Shown here: positions 40,771-53,706 of the stretch, one piece after another
How the letters are laid out: each line of letters starts with the position of its first letter
How positions within the stretch are numbered: position 1 is the stretch's first letter
From: Diplonema japonicum
Taxonomy: Eukaryota > Euglenozoa > Diplonemea > Diplonemida > Diplonemidae
Reading direction: 5' to 3'
DNA length: 64,000 nucleotides
Assembly: GCA_964019335.1 (NCBI GenBank)
Contig: OZ025663.1
Span: 406,001-470,000 of the forward strand
The notes under the pieces: model-generated
The model's input: the letters and a program-made list of their open reading frames with translations, nothing else
Database searches by the model: none
Told to the model about the DNA's origin: nothing
Translations under genes and position numbers: made by a program

Positions 40771-42504
40771 ATGTTTGACATCTCTGACATGGCAGAGGCC
40801 GCAGGTGGAAACGACGAGCTTTACGACAGGGACACTTCAATGAGAGACGGGAGCACGGTATTTTAAAAAAAAAAAAAACTCACCCACCCCCCACCCCCCC
40901 CTTCACAGCAACTATACAACAAATATGAATTCCTCGAAGAGCTCGGGAAAGGAAGCTACGGCGTCGTAAGCAGAGCCAGAAGCAGAGACACGGGCACCGA
41001 AATGGCCGTCAAGCACATCGACAAAAAAGCAGCGGGCGACCGAGTATGGACAAAAAAAAAATTTAAAAAAAAACACAACCCCCAGGGCCTGCGAGAAGTA
41101 TTTTCCGAAGTGGAGATCCTGTCACTTCTAAGACACCCTAACATCATCCGGCTAGAGGAGATTTATGAGGATAGCAGTAATCTATGGTTGGTGATGGACC
41201 TAGTAGAGGGCGGCGAGCTGGAACAAGAGCTTAAAAAACACGGTTCGCTGCGAGAGAACATTGTAAAGAGGATCACAAAACACGTACTGCTCGCACTAGA
41301 ATACCTCCACGGGAAGGGCATTGTACACCGCGACTTAAAACTGGCCAACATGCTAGTAAGCGGGCGGTTTGAAGAAGGCGGCAACTGCGATGTAAAAATC
41401 GCCGATTTCGGATTTTCTTGTGTTGTGTCCAACGAGTCCACTCTGACAAGCTTCTGCGGTACGACAGTCTTCATGGCACCGGAGATTTTAATGGATCTTC
41501 CTTATGGAAAGCCGGTTGATATGTGGGCTGTTGGTGTTATTACGTATTTACTACTCTTCGGGCATCATCCTTTCGTGGGGCCTTCAGAAAGCCAGCTCAT
41601 CACCAGAATCTGCAACATTGATTTTTCATTAGATGACTCCCGCCTTGCAGCGTCGCTTTCAAAGCCTTGCAAGGATTTCATCTCACAACTCATTATCCTT
41701 GATGTTCATCAACGCCTCTCTGCAACAGAAGCGCTTCACCACGCGTGGCTAAGAGGTGATGATCTACCAAACTACGATTGCGATCCTTTGTACATGGATC
41801 TTGACTGCGAAGGGCTTACAACGCTTAAGGTGGATCCGAAAGGGAAATTTTTGAAATGTATCACTGCTTTGATGGCGTTGAACAGATTGATTTACTACAA
41901 CAAATCGAAAAAACTGGCCGAGGAAGACTGCAAGGATATTCAAATAACTCATGATTTCAGCTACCTTGTATCTGGGCGGTTTGAACCGAAGAGTGGGGTG
42001 GTTGCTGTTCCGGGAATGGTTGGTCCCAAGGCGGTACAAAGGCTTTGCGACATGGTTGAAGCTGGACGGGATATCGGAACGTGGAACATGTCCGGGAATA
42101 ATCTTTCTTACGAAGCGCTGCAAATGGTCGTCAAGGTGGCCGCAAACCACCCTAAACTAACCGATATCGATTTGTCGAACAATATAATCAGTAGCACTGG
42201 GGCCAGGGCTATCCTGAGGCTTGCGCGTTCTGGAACTTTACGTGAAATCCATCTTGTCGGAACCACGATTTCTGCAGATTTGCAAAATCAGATCGATTCA
42301 GCTCTGAAGGAGGCAAGGGCGCCGAGGAAGCCTCATCGTGTAAATCGGGTATCTTCGCCTGCCCCTCGGTCTGGGAAGAACAATTCAACACTCCCTTCTA
42401 TACATTCTGCGGTCCTTCCAAAGCTGGGTCTTCCTACTATCAAATCAACGCGGCCATCTGCGGGATCCGGGCGTTTTGGGATTACACCGAGGAAGCAAAA
42501 ATAA
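40771..42504 (+). CDS. CAMK-like Ser/Thr protein kinase with C-terminal LRR
   Basis: Exons 40771-40857, 40909-41043 and 41086-42504 give about 546 residues. The first intron is 51 nt. The second (41044-41085, 42 nt, A-rich, GTATGG to CCCAG) is in frame inside the N-lobe, and removing it gives a normal beta3-to-helix-C spacing. Kinase motifs are complete: GKGSYGVV at 42-49, Lys64, helix-C Glu82, HRD at 155-157, DFG at 181-183 and APE. HRDLKLANM replaces the usual HRDLKPEN. The C-terminus has RNI-type LRRs (LTDIDLSNNIISSTGARAIL). It is an active kinase by motif, probably related to CDPK/CAMK or ULK types. The LRR fusion suggests a docking function. Confidence 0.9.
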
Positions 42505-42627
42505 AAAAAAAAAAAAAAAAAAAAAAAAAACTTCTCTTTTGTTGTATTATTACAATTTTTTTTTGTTTCTCCTTATTACTGTTTCTTCTTTTTTTTTTTT
42601 GGGTGAGGAGTGTCGACACCAAATGAC

Positions 42628-42679
<52 letters not shown>

Positions 42680-43398
42680 CGTTTCTCAAAAAAAAAAAAA
42701 GGAAATAAAAAAAAAAGTTGAATAAAACCTTTTCCAAGGTTTTTTGTTTTTTTTTTATTTTTATCCTTTTTACCTTAGTCGTTCACATTTTTTTTTTAAT
42801 TATTCCCCCACGCGCTGTCCCCTCAATACACAACACTGGAAAAGGAAAAAAAAGGGGGGAAAAAAAAAAGAATTAAAAAAAGAAAAAGAAAGAAAAGAGT
42901 TTGAGAATGCCCAAAAGTTGGCAGTCGAAACTTGCACATCACCACATTTAAAAAAAGAAGGAAATAGAAAATCAAAGATCGTGCACGTCCCCCCGAACCA
43001 TGTTCATGTTTGTTGTTTCATTCTAGTTCTACAAAACAGAAAAAGAACGAATAACAACAACAACAACAACAACAAAAGAAAGAAAGAAAGAAAGAAAGAA
43101 AAATAAATACACCTGGAAACCCCACGCACATCGCACTATCCACTTTTTTTTTTCTTCTTTCTCTTTCTTGAATTAAACAATATTTTTGTCGAGACTAAAA
43201 ACTACTTGATAAGCGCCAAAAAAAAAAAAAAAAAAAAATGATTTTTTTTTTCTTCTTCTTCCCTGTTTGCCTCCCTCTCTTTCTCCCTCTTTGATTTTTT
43301 GAAGATTTTTTTCATATTGCACCCACCCGTTTTTTTTTTTCTTCCTCCTGCCTTCCAAAAAAAAAAAAAACTCAAAGGGAAAAAAAAAAAAAAAAAAA
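42505..43398 (+). other. Spacer with very long T run and microsatellites
   Basis: An 894 nt spacer with an A run after the stop, a 51-T run at 42629-42679, an AAC repeat at about 43053-43075 and an AAAG repeat to about 43100. An A tract runs right up to the next ATG. I see no gene. Confidence 0.65.
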
Positions 43399-45565
43399 AT
43401 GGTAGTACTCGATGTGCGTGCTCAACTGCCGCATGAAAATATCAAAGGAAAGACGTACGACCCGTACAGGGACATGTTGGGGAAGAATGTCTTTGAGACC
43501 GATTGGCAGCGTATCATAGAAGACGTTAAGAAGAACAGGCTTGTGAAAAACATGCTTGAAAAGGAGAGAGAGGCAAAGGGCAAGCGAGCCCGCAACGAGA
43601 TGAAAGCGAAAATGATGAAAATGGCGGAGGGATTGACCCAAGGTTTCAACAGCTGGTTAATATGGGGGTTCTCAACGTCCGCTTACATCGCAGGAGGGCA
43701 GGTTTACTCAGGGCTCCACATCGACCCTGACCAGTACATTGCACTCCGAGAACTCGCTGCCAAAGCTGCAAAGGAGAAAAGATCATTGATTTTCCTTCCT
43801 TCCCACAAATCGCATATCGATTACATCGCGATTCACTATTTGCTACACCGACTCGGCATAGACCTCCCATCGGTAGCGGCGGGGGAGAACCTTAACATAC
43901 CATTTGTAGGAAGCTTGTTGCAAAGATCCGGAGCGTTCTTCATCCGCAGATCCTTCGGCGGCAGCGATGGAAAACTGTACTCCTCCGTGGTGGGTGCATA
44001 CATTGAAGAACTTTTGAAACGAGGGATAAACCTGGAGTTTTTCCCGGAAGGCGGCCGATCCCGTACAGGCAAGCTCCTCCAACCAAAAGTTGGAATGCTC
44101 GGAATGGTTCTGAACGCCCTTCTAGACGGCGTCGTTTCCGACGCTTATGTAGTACCCATATCAGTTCAATACGACAGGCTGCTTGAAGGAAGCGATTATG
44201 CTGACGAACTTCTCGGCGCGAAAAAAAAGAAAGAATCCGTTACAGGCCTTGTCAATTCGGTTCAAACAATCGCCGTGAACAAAACCGGTAAGACAATGGG
44301 GTCCATCGAGGTCCGTATCGCCTCTGGTTTCTCCCTCAAACAATACATCACAGAGCATTCTTCTATCAAGCAGAACATACTCAAATGGGACCCTGTTGCA
44401 AATCCTACACATCGTCTACAGCTTTTCAAATCAACCGCTTATCGTGTCATGGATGATATAAACAGGATCTCTACCATCACACCAACCGCCATAGTTGGAA
44501 CGGTACTGTTAACCACCCGTGGGAGGGGTGTGGGGCGGGAAGAGTTGTTCAGAAAGGTTCTGTGGTTAAAGGATGAAATTGAGAAATCAGGCGGCGATGT
44601 TGCATGGCCGGCGGGGAGCACCTCTGAAATCATCGACATGTCATTGAAGGTTTTAGGGGATCTCGTCGAACCGCACTACCTCCTAGAACCCGTTTACTCT
44701 GTCAAAAACCATTTAGAACTCTCTTTCTACCGTAACATGGTGGTACATGTGTTCACAGAAAAAGCGATTGTTGCTGCGTCTTTGCACAGTTTTATGAGAG
44801 CGGACCCGTCACGAAAAACGGTTCAGCAACAAGAACTGATGGAAATGGCGGGAAAGCTAAGTAGGTTATTGAAGAATGAGTTCGTGTTCTCCGGGAATAC
44901 CGGCCGGATCCGTTCACAGCCTGGTCTTTCACAGGCATCCGGGGTGAAAGCTTTCCCTGCAGAAACACCTCTTCAAACAAATTTCCGTCTCGCGCTTGAT
45001 TCCCTTGTCGCGCAGGGTATTGTGCAGCTTGACAGCAACAACGATATTATCCTCTTCTCTACCGACCCTGAGCTTTGGAACCCTACGTTTACGTTTTTGT
45101 GTATGCTTGTGTGGCCGTTTATTGAATCGTATTGGTTGTGTTTAATAGGGTTTAGAGCAGCTTTTGGTGGTAAGGTGAACATGCTGATCAGAGAGGAGCA
45201 GTTTATGACCCAGCTGCAGAGCTTTGGGCAGATTATGTTCCACTTGGGGAATCTTAACTTTTTTGAGTCGATTTCAAAGGAGCCTTTGAAGTATGAAGGA
45301 AAAAAAAAAAAAAAAAAAAAACAGGCTGGCCTTGACAGCTTACGTGGAACTGGGTGTCGCGGTGCGCCGTGAGATTGAGGATGCGTCAAAAACGGTTACT
45401 AGTTACATTGAGCTTGGTACCGAGTTCAAAGCTGAGATTGCGAAGCTGCACGAATTCGAGCAGAGCATCAGGATGTTCAGGAGGCAGGGGAGATTCCAGA
45501 AGGATTTGGAATCGTACCCATCTTACCTTGCCAAGCTGGCTTTTGCGACAAAGGCCAAGATGTGA
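43399..45565 (+). CDS. Dihydroxyacetone-phosphate / glycerol-3-phosphate acyltransferase, peroxisomal
   Basis: Exons 43399-45290 and 45325-45565 give 710 residues, close to human GNPAT (about 680). The intron is only 34 nt (GTATGA, A run, ACAG). It acylates DHAP or glycerol-3-phosphate, the first step of ether-lipid or glycerolipid synthesis. Acyltransferase motif I is HKSHID at 136-141, motif III is FFPEGGRSRTG at 214-224, and a GENLNIPFVGSLLQ block lies between. The spliced protein ends in AKM, a permitted variant of the peroxisomal type-1 signal, and GNPAT enzymes also end in such a tripeptide. Reading through the intron gives a Lys-rich tail without it. The A-run leader abuts the ATG. Confidence 0.9.
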
Positions 45566-45774
45566 TGAAGTGTTTTATTCCCCCCCCTTTTTTTTTTTTT
45601 TTTATTCTAAACAAAATTTGAACATTGAACTTTGTGAGAGGGTGCAAACCTCGTCGGGGGGGAAGAGAAAAAAAGAAAAAAAGGAAAAAAGAGAGAAGAA
45701 GAAAAAAAAGAAATGATTTCTGGGTTGGCGTCCTGCCCCCATTTTCTTTTCTTTCTTCTTTTTTTTTCCTTTTT

Positions 45775-45835
<61 letters not shown>

Positions 45836-45931
45836 GGCTCCATTGAAGACCGTGAAGAAAGGAAGAGATAAAAACGATGATGTTAAAATCTTTTTTTTTT
45901 TTTTTTATATTAACCCAAAGAAGTTTTCGGG

Positions 45932-45964
<33 letters not shown>

Positions 45965-46839
45965 GAGAACAAAAATACCCTCACAAAGTTTTTTTTTTTC
46001 GCTCCTATTTGTCCCACCCCTTTGTATTTTTTTTCCCCCGCCTTTTATGTGCTCCTTACACTCTTTCTTCTTTACCCCTTCCTCTTTTTTTTTATATGTA
46101 CTGGCTGATCGTGGTCATGGAGGGTCTGTGGCTTTTAACTCCTTTTTACCTTGTGTCTGAAAACAACAGACACTTAACTATCTTGTGATGCTCAGTACTG
46201 CCCCCCAAATCTCGAGATGTTTTTTTTTCTCCTGGATTTCTTTTTTTTTTTTCCCGCCACCAAAAAGAGGAAAAAAAAACAATTTAGGGGGTTTTATTGT
46301 CCCCCCCCCCCCAAAAAAAGAATTTAAATTTTCTACTTTTTAAATATGTTCTCGTCAGGTTGTTGATTTTATCGTGTCTCTTTTTTTTTTTTTTTTTTTT
46401 TTTTTTTCTTTTTTCCCTCTTACATTCACCTCAAAAAGATCGAAAATGTATCTGCAGCAGAGGGGAGAAAATAAAGAAGAGAAAGGAAGAAGAAATTTAA
46501 AACAAAAAAAAAAAAGAAAACAAAAAAAAGAAGAAAATCCATCAGAGACCACACACACAACCCCTTTATATATATTGTTAAAGAAAACAGAGGTAACGGG
46601 GCGGCGGCTATGTAACCTTAAAACCACTTTTTTTTTTCTTTTTCTTTTTGCAACAATGACGAAACAAAAAAAAAGAAGAAAGAAAAAACCCCTCCCCCCG
46701 ACCCTGCTCTTTCTCGATATTTTCTTCCTTTTTTTTTACCCCCTTTTTTTTGCCGGTTTTCTATTTCGTCCCTCCCCTCTCCCCATTACATTTTTTTTTC
46801 AAAGAAATAAAACACACAGGAGAGGGGAGAAGGAGCGAC
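45566..46839 (+). other. Spacer with the longest T run of the window
   Basis: A 1274 nt spacer. A 55-T run is at 45777-45831, with A, T and C runs throughout. The many Lys/Phe ORFs are homopolymer artefacts. I see no gene. Confidence 0.65.
45777..45831 (+). repeat. 55-nt poly-T tract
   Basis: Uninterrupted T run, the longest homopolymer in this window. Length may be unreliable in the assembly. Confidence 0.9.
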
Positions 46840-49800
46840 ATGCTATCCTTCATTGAAGAAGCAGATGAGAGTAAAAGGCTGAGCACGCTAGCAGGCCACA
46901 TCCAGCTAGGGCAATATGGGATGGCGAAGGGGATGATGCACAGTGTGTATCAGAAATGCAACAAGCTCGGGTTACTGAAGCTCCTCGGGGACGCAGTGAG
47001 GTGGGGGTGCATACGGCAAGACGCCAACGAAGAGTCTGTTGGCTACTACGGGCCTTGCTGGTACTGGTGGCGGTCCATCCCTGTAGGGGAGTCCAACAGC
47101 ATTCCGGGAATGTACCACTTCAGACAAATGGTCTTTGATGACTACCAGTACTTTGCGAGTGCGTACGTCCGAGAGCACGGCCAAGAAAGTACCCTCCCCT
47201 GCCCGTTGATAGCTGACACTGACGATGTCCGTACTGCCGACATACCACACTTCCTTGCTTACCTCGCACAAGGAACACTCTCCACAGAGCTCCGTCGGCT
47301 GTGCCCCTCCGAGACGAGCAATCTTAATGCGTTGATGAACTGGTACATCAGTCATTACCAGCACAAGCTCATCACCCACACCTTCCTTCCCGCAGAGATC
47401 GAGTTCAGCAGCCTTACACCCCGCGATGCTTCCGACATCCTCTACAACATATTCGACACAAAAGGATACAAAGCCATTGCGCACAAGCTTCTCCTCGGTC
47501 TCTGCAAAGTCACGTCTGAAGGGGAAGCCCTCTTTCAGATGTTTCAAGGACACGTCTGCACATCTCTCACTTCTCTGCACAGCCTACCTGTTGTGCTCAC
47601 ATCTCTTCCTTATCTGAGCCTCTCCTACGATGATGACGTTGCTGAGGACTGTCCTGCTTCCATCCCTCTCGAGGAACTCTTCACCATTCTCGTCAAGAAG
47701 TTCCCTTCGCACACCCAGCACTCCCTCATGGTTTCTGCCCTCATGTCGACGCACCTCCCCACTGCCTTGCCCATTCTACAACGTGTCATCCACTCCGGCA
47801 TCGACACCTCAGGTGTATCACGCATGCTGGGCACAAAGGGCGCCCCCGTCGATTGGGACTCTCTGACGCAAATTTCGGCTGCAGGCCACGGGAGCCCCTT
47901 CCACATCATCTTCAGCAAGGCGCTGGCCGTCATTGACGAACACTTGTCGCGTGGTGTTGACAACGACAAGCACCTCGGCAGCGCCTTAGCACCTCTCATC
48001 AATCCTCAAGACACGCAGCCTCTCAGGTGGCTGCTGCTTGTCGTCCTCTCAACTGGCGTGGCAGGCGTGCCTTGGAAACGGCGAAGGGTTACCTTTGGGG
48101 CTTGCTTCAGGATGCTAGCAGAGATGCCGGGGGATCTTCCTGAAGACCCCGTTTTGCAGTACTTAGCCAAGAATGCCATTTACGAGGGGAGCATGTACCA
48201 CACGCTGGCAGGGATGCTGGTGCGTGCGGCAGGGTCGCCTCAAGGCGAGGTGGTGATCCGGGGCATGGTGGGTGACGAAGCAATGGACATCTTGGCACGC
48301 ATCTTAGGGAGGGATACAGGAAGCTGGAGGTCCAGCGATGCTGATGCTGACGATGAGCGACTTGATCAGGTGGGGCGCGTGGCGTCTGCACTGGCAAGGC
48401 ACAAAGAGTCGTCGCTCCTATCAATACTGCAGCCCTTCCTCTCCCTGCTGGACCTTGATGCCGTGTCGACACTGCTCGCGTCACGTCCTGTGCTGGACGA
48501 TGCACACCGCAGGTACAGGCAGCGCGAGCTTAGTGTGCTTCGCTCACTGGGCGTGCTCGACGTACTGCTGAAGGCGATCCTGCGGCCGCGCAGCACAGAG
48601 GACGTGACGTCGCATATGATATCACACATGGAAGGCATCACATGGCCATCGCTGAAGATAGTCACCTTAGTGCACTGCCTGAGGCTTCTGTTTCTGAAGA
48701 GAGCAACGTTGAAGAAGGACACTGACTTGTGCAGTGGTCAGAAAAAGCCGTACTTGTGTGACCCAGCTGTTGTGCTGGCGGTGACACAAGTGGTGACTAA
48801 GATGTGTGAGGCCATTGTGGACGACGAGGATGCTGATGACTCAGACGTTCAAAGGGCGCAGGCGGTAATGCGATGGGCAGCATCGATCACCGAGAGGATG
48901 TCGCTGGCGAGGTGGGTCATGGAATACGACAACAAGGGCTTGCCTAAAGGGTGCCTTATCTCGCATGCATTGCTACCTGCAGCTTCCTATCTGGTTGTAG
49001 CGCTGAATAGAAATGATTACGTGCGAGCAAAACAAATACGCTTGTTCTTCACTCAGCGACGCACTTCCCCTACCCCCGACGACGGCCTCAAGCAGCTGCT
49101 GTACGAACTGCGTTTCAATTCAACTGACCAACCAGCTCAGAGCTTCATCGAGCGAATCGACAAGAGTATTAAAAGAGGTGAGACCTCTTCACTTCTGGGT
49201 GAGCACCTTCCAAGCCAAGTGGTACGCAAAAGTGGTGACGAGCTTCTCTCAATCGAAGAGGTGGTGCTGGGGGAGGCTGATCCCTTTAAGGAGAACGAGA
49301 CGCACGCAGGGAGGTTGGTGCTAACATTGATGCAACGGCAAGGGTGGCAAGGCATCCATTTTGATGGTGGTGCTGAGATGCTGCAGGCTGTTGGTGGAAA
49401 TACAAGTATCGTAGGCATGTTCGTGGAGTACATGCGGCGGGCCTCACTGGCCATCTCGCCTGGCCCAGAACTACTCTCGATGCTGCCCACCGACCACATG
49501 CGAAGGATGATTTATGAGACGCACCAGTTTAAAGCTGTAGAGGAGTACGCAAAGCTCATTCGCATCAACCCACGCAGGTCTGCTTTCAGCTTGCTATCGC
49601 AGAAGCGTGACGAGAATGAAGCAGTGCCGAACATCTCAGTGCCTGTGGTGAAGTGGTTGTCACGGAACAAGCAGCACTGCAACGTGGATACTGTACTCGC
49701 GTGTCTGCTACTGCAAACGGGTGGCGAATGGGACCACTCGCTGCTTCACTGTGCTGCCCAGATGGCCACAAACCTCCCCTCACCCCATGTGGCGCGATGG

Positions 49801-52800
49801 ATAGCCTTGCGCCTGCAGGCTTTGGAGCATCTCGTCGAGGTATATGGGATGAGCTCGAAGCCCGGTGTACCGCTCCACGAAAAGCCTCTGCCCCTAGACA
49901 CGGAGAGGATCATCAAGTCATTAACATTGGGAACGAGTTCCGTGCACCCTGCCCACCACAGCAAGCTGACCCTTATTACGAACGAGAAGAAACACGAGCT
50001 CGACATGGAAGCTGATGACGTTGCCTTGCAGGCATTGAGGCGGATCAGTGACCTCATCGGGATCGAGGACGACGCGTCTAATGAGTACAAACAGATCTTC
50101 GAGGTGGCCTGTGAGGGTCTCGAGTTCTTGAAATTGGCGGTGAATTCGAAGAACATCCCTGCGGACGAGTTCTACTCCGGGCTTGCTGACAGGCACAAGT
50201 ACAGCACTTCCCTGGATGAGGCGCTGAGCTGCATCGCGCACAATGATGAAACAGTTGCAGGACCGCCTGATTCGGCTCTTATTGACGCCGCTCATCTGCT
50301 GCTGAGGACAGCTTTACAGCTGAAGAAGCCAAAACCCGACCTGTCCGCAAGGCTTGTGACAGCTGCATCCAGCTTCATGCAGCGTGTAAAGGTGCCTTCT
50401 ATGATCGCAGGCGAGTTCTTGCTGTCAGACGTCTACGCGCCCCTCCTCACGCATTCTGTGCTGAGCGACGTGCTGCAAATCATTCCGCACGACGTCTCGT
50501 CTGTGCAGAACCTGCGTGAGAGCACAACACTCCATTTCGAGCTCTTGTCAAATTCAAAAACAGCACAGCTTGTGAAAGACGTCGCGCGGCTAGAACTGCT
50601 TGACACGGAGAGGGCGGAGGAGCTGCTGGAGTGCATTGAGAACCCGTTCCAAGCTCTCTCTGTGTTCAAAGCGCTTGGAACAAAAGACGACGACAAGTTC
50701 AGGCAGATGCACTGCGAGTGCATCAGCTTTCTGATCAATGAAGGACGGTACTTTGAAGTAAGCCAGTACCTGGATGAGGTTGGTGAGAAGTATGGTGAAG
50801 ATGAGACGAGGGAAGTATGCTTGACATTCGCAAGCTCAAGGTCACAAACGCTGGAGGCCAAGGAAATCGTTGCTGAGTTCGGGTGCGTGCAGCATGAAGT
50901 AAAACTAGGACTGAGTTTGCTGAACAGCTTGTCTGACAGCCAGCGGGGCAGCGTTATGATCCTCGTGAAGCGTCCTGATCTCCTGGCAGAGCAACTCCTC
51001 CGCGATGGGAAGATTCACAACGTGCACAAAGCGCTGCTCGACTTCCCCGACGTGGTGGGGACTAATGTACTTGTCTTCTACGCCAAGCGCAGCATGGAAG
51101 TGGCTGGGGCGAAGGCCCGCTCAACTGCCAACAAGCACCTCACACCCACGACGCCTAGGTTCAAAGAGGATGATCCCCACAGGGTTTCGTTCCGGTACTC
51201 TCAAGCACCTTGCCTTGCATTATGCAGGTCGTTGGTTCTTGTCATTACCGATAATCAAGTGGCGGGGAAGGTCTGCATGGACATCGCAGAAGAGATGGGT
51301 GACCTGCTCAAAGTGGCAAACCCCCCGAAGGGCAGGAAGTGGATCTTGTCAGCAATGGAGGAGCTCATCGTCATGGCACAGCGCAGGCTGATGGGCGGGT
51401 TCGGCGAGCTAATTGGCAGGTGCGACAGCCTTCTCAGCAAAGTAAAACTCCTGAAGTCTATTGAAGTTGCAGTGGGCTTCCGCTATGACCGGTGGACGCC
51501 GTGGGACGAGGGGTGGAACATGAACGACACAAAGGGCGACATTATAAAAGCACTCGATCTGGAGGGCCTGCTAGACAGGACGAAAGTGACGAAGGTAGTG
51601 GAATGCCTTGTGAGCTGGGACCGTATGGACCTCGCGTTGAACGTCTGCACAAAGTGCGGCATGGCACCCGATGCAGTGTGGGTGGCTTGGGGCAGAGCAG
51701 CTATCAAACTCGGCGACTGGGAAGCTGCAAAGCTTTACTTCGGAAAGTCCAACCCTTCTGTCGTGTGTGCCAACTTGAAGGAAATCCAAGAGTGCCTAGA
51801 AGGACCACCTATGCAAAGGCATGCCACTTTTACAACAGATGGCAGAATGCAGCCTCCACCCCCTGACAAGGGCCCGAGCTCAAAGGCAAGCTTTACAGCT
51901 GGCCTCAACAAAATGAGGTACCAGCAAGCCGTGTGGTACACCGACAATTACGGCATGGAGGAGGACGTGGTCACCTTCTACGTCAGGAGAAACGAACTGC
52001 AAAAGGCTGTGGCGCACATCATACAGAAGAAGCAACCCGCTTCGTGCTTCGTGACGAAGGTTGTGAAGCCGATGAGGCAGAAGGGCGACCTCGCCACGTT
52101 AAGGTCGGCCCTCTTGAGGCAGGACCAAAGCCTTGCCTCATGCCGCCACTTGTTGTTTGGCATGTGCAGGTACTTGCGGGATCTTATTAACAAGTCGAGC
52201 GGGTCGAGCAAGGCTGCGCTGCTGGAGGAGCTCTTCGAATGGCAAACGTGGATGTGCGACCATGTAAGGAGTGCCCTCACAGCGAGGGATCGATTCATCC
52301 TTGAAAACGACGTCGAGAAGCAAACACGGCTCATTGAGCTGGCGGAGTCAAGTCTCCGTCTTGCGCTTGACGAGCGCCAGCCGTACCAGCAATTGTCCGA
52401 CTCGCGTCCAGGCAGCACGGCCAGCACCCCTGTTGAGACGTCTCTGGCAACGCCGACCTTGACACCGCCCACTGCTACCTTGAGCTTCAACACGACGAAC
52501 AATGCCACCGGTGTCTCGCCAGGGCTGAGAAAGAAGGACTCTCTTATTGATGATCTGATGCTGGAAGCGCCTGTTCTCAACGCGAAAGGAATATCGTTGC
52601 CGCCATGCTGCCTAGACGAGGCGGGGATACGCGAGATCCTTGAAGTGGTGGAGCTGCAGAAGGCAGCGTTGAGGGTTCTGCGCGACTCGCTCCCAGGCAA
52701 ACGGTGCACGCTGTTCGGGTCGCAGGAAGAGCAGCGGATCATCGCAGAGCGCACGCTGGTGTATGACTTCGCTGTGGGATTCCAGATTATCAGAAAGCTG

Positions 52801-53510
52801 AACCTCCCGAGGCAGACGACCTTCTTGAAGGCGGTGAGCCATTGCGTCACGACAGGGAATGAAAAGAAAGTGGAAGCTACACTGCGGCAGATGAAGAACA
52901 CTTTGCCCTCTGAGGACCTGGACAAGATTGTCTTGTCGTGCGTTGAGCAGGTGTGTTTTATTTAATAAATAAATTATTGGGTTTTTTTTTTTTTTTTTTT
53001 TTTTTTTTTCATTACCACCGCAGTTTGCTGAAGTCATGTCCAGTGACACCAAGGCTGCCGAGCGGATCATCCCTCTTATCTCCGCGCCAAGCATGGAAGC
53101 TGCCAAGGCCTGGCTTCTCTGCAAAAAATGGAAAAAGGTATGCAATCGTGTGTTTTGAAGGTGCAACACCCCTCAGGCTTACTTCATTGCCGCTGAGCTT
53201 GCTGATCGCCCCCAAGGCATGGACCTCATACAAACTGTGCTAGATATGTGCTTGAACCAAGCAGGACCTTCCATGGAGGGCAAAAAGGTATGAGGGGGAT
53301 TCGTGGGGGAAAAAACAAAACAAAACAAAAACAAAAAGGTCATCGCAGCATGCCAAGACCTGCTCTCAAGGAACGGAAGGTAAAAAAAAAAGAAGAAGAA
53401 GAGGAAGAAGAAAAAACGCTGGGGAAACGTTTTTTTTTTTTTTTTCTTTTTTTTTTCTCGTCTCGTTTTTTCGTTTTCTTCATCCCTCTTTTTTTAACAG
53501 TCTTTCCTAG
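46840..53510 (+). CDS. Giant ZFYVE26 (spastizin)-like protein
   Basis: I start at the ATG at 46840. Exons are 46840-52950, 53024-53137, 53177-53287, 53339-53379 and 53501-53510, about 2128 residues. The introns are 73, 39, 51 and 121 nt, and all junctions keep one frame. It is almost all alpha-helical (TPR/HEAT-like). The C-terminal 250 residues (FQIIRKLNLPRQT, KVEATLRQMKNTLPSEDLDKI, AERIIPLISA, AWLLCKKWKKAYFIAAELADR) follow the order of conserved blocks at the C-terminus of human ZFYVE26/spastizin, which works with spatacsin and AP-5 in late endosome/lysosome reformation. I saw no FYVE zinc finger Cys clusters. The family call is from memory of the pattern and needs a search. Confidence 0.65.
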
Positions 53511-53706
53511 CCGATCGGTCCATGAGTGTGCCCAGAGGTTTTTTTTTTTTCTTCTTTGTTTTTCTTTTCAATACCCCCCTTTTTTTTGTTGTGGTTCTCG
53601 AGTCTAAAGTGAGCGTTTTCATTTTTTTTTCTTTTCCCCCTTTCTTTTTTTTTTTAACACAACAATCAGGAAGAGGAGAAGGGGAGAAAAAAAAAGGGGG
53701 GGGGAA

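Noticed and set aside
45607-46856. Lys/Phe-repeat ORFs on both strands before the giant gene
   Set aside because: Homopolymer artefacts, including the 55-T run.
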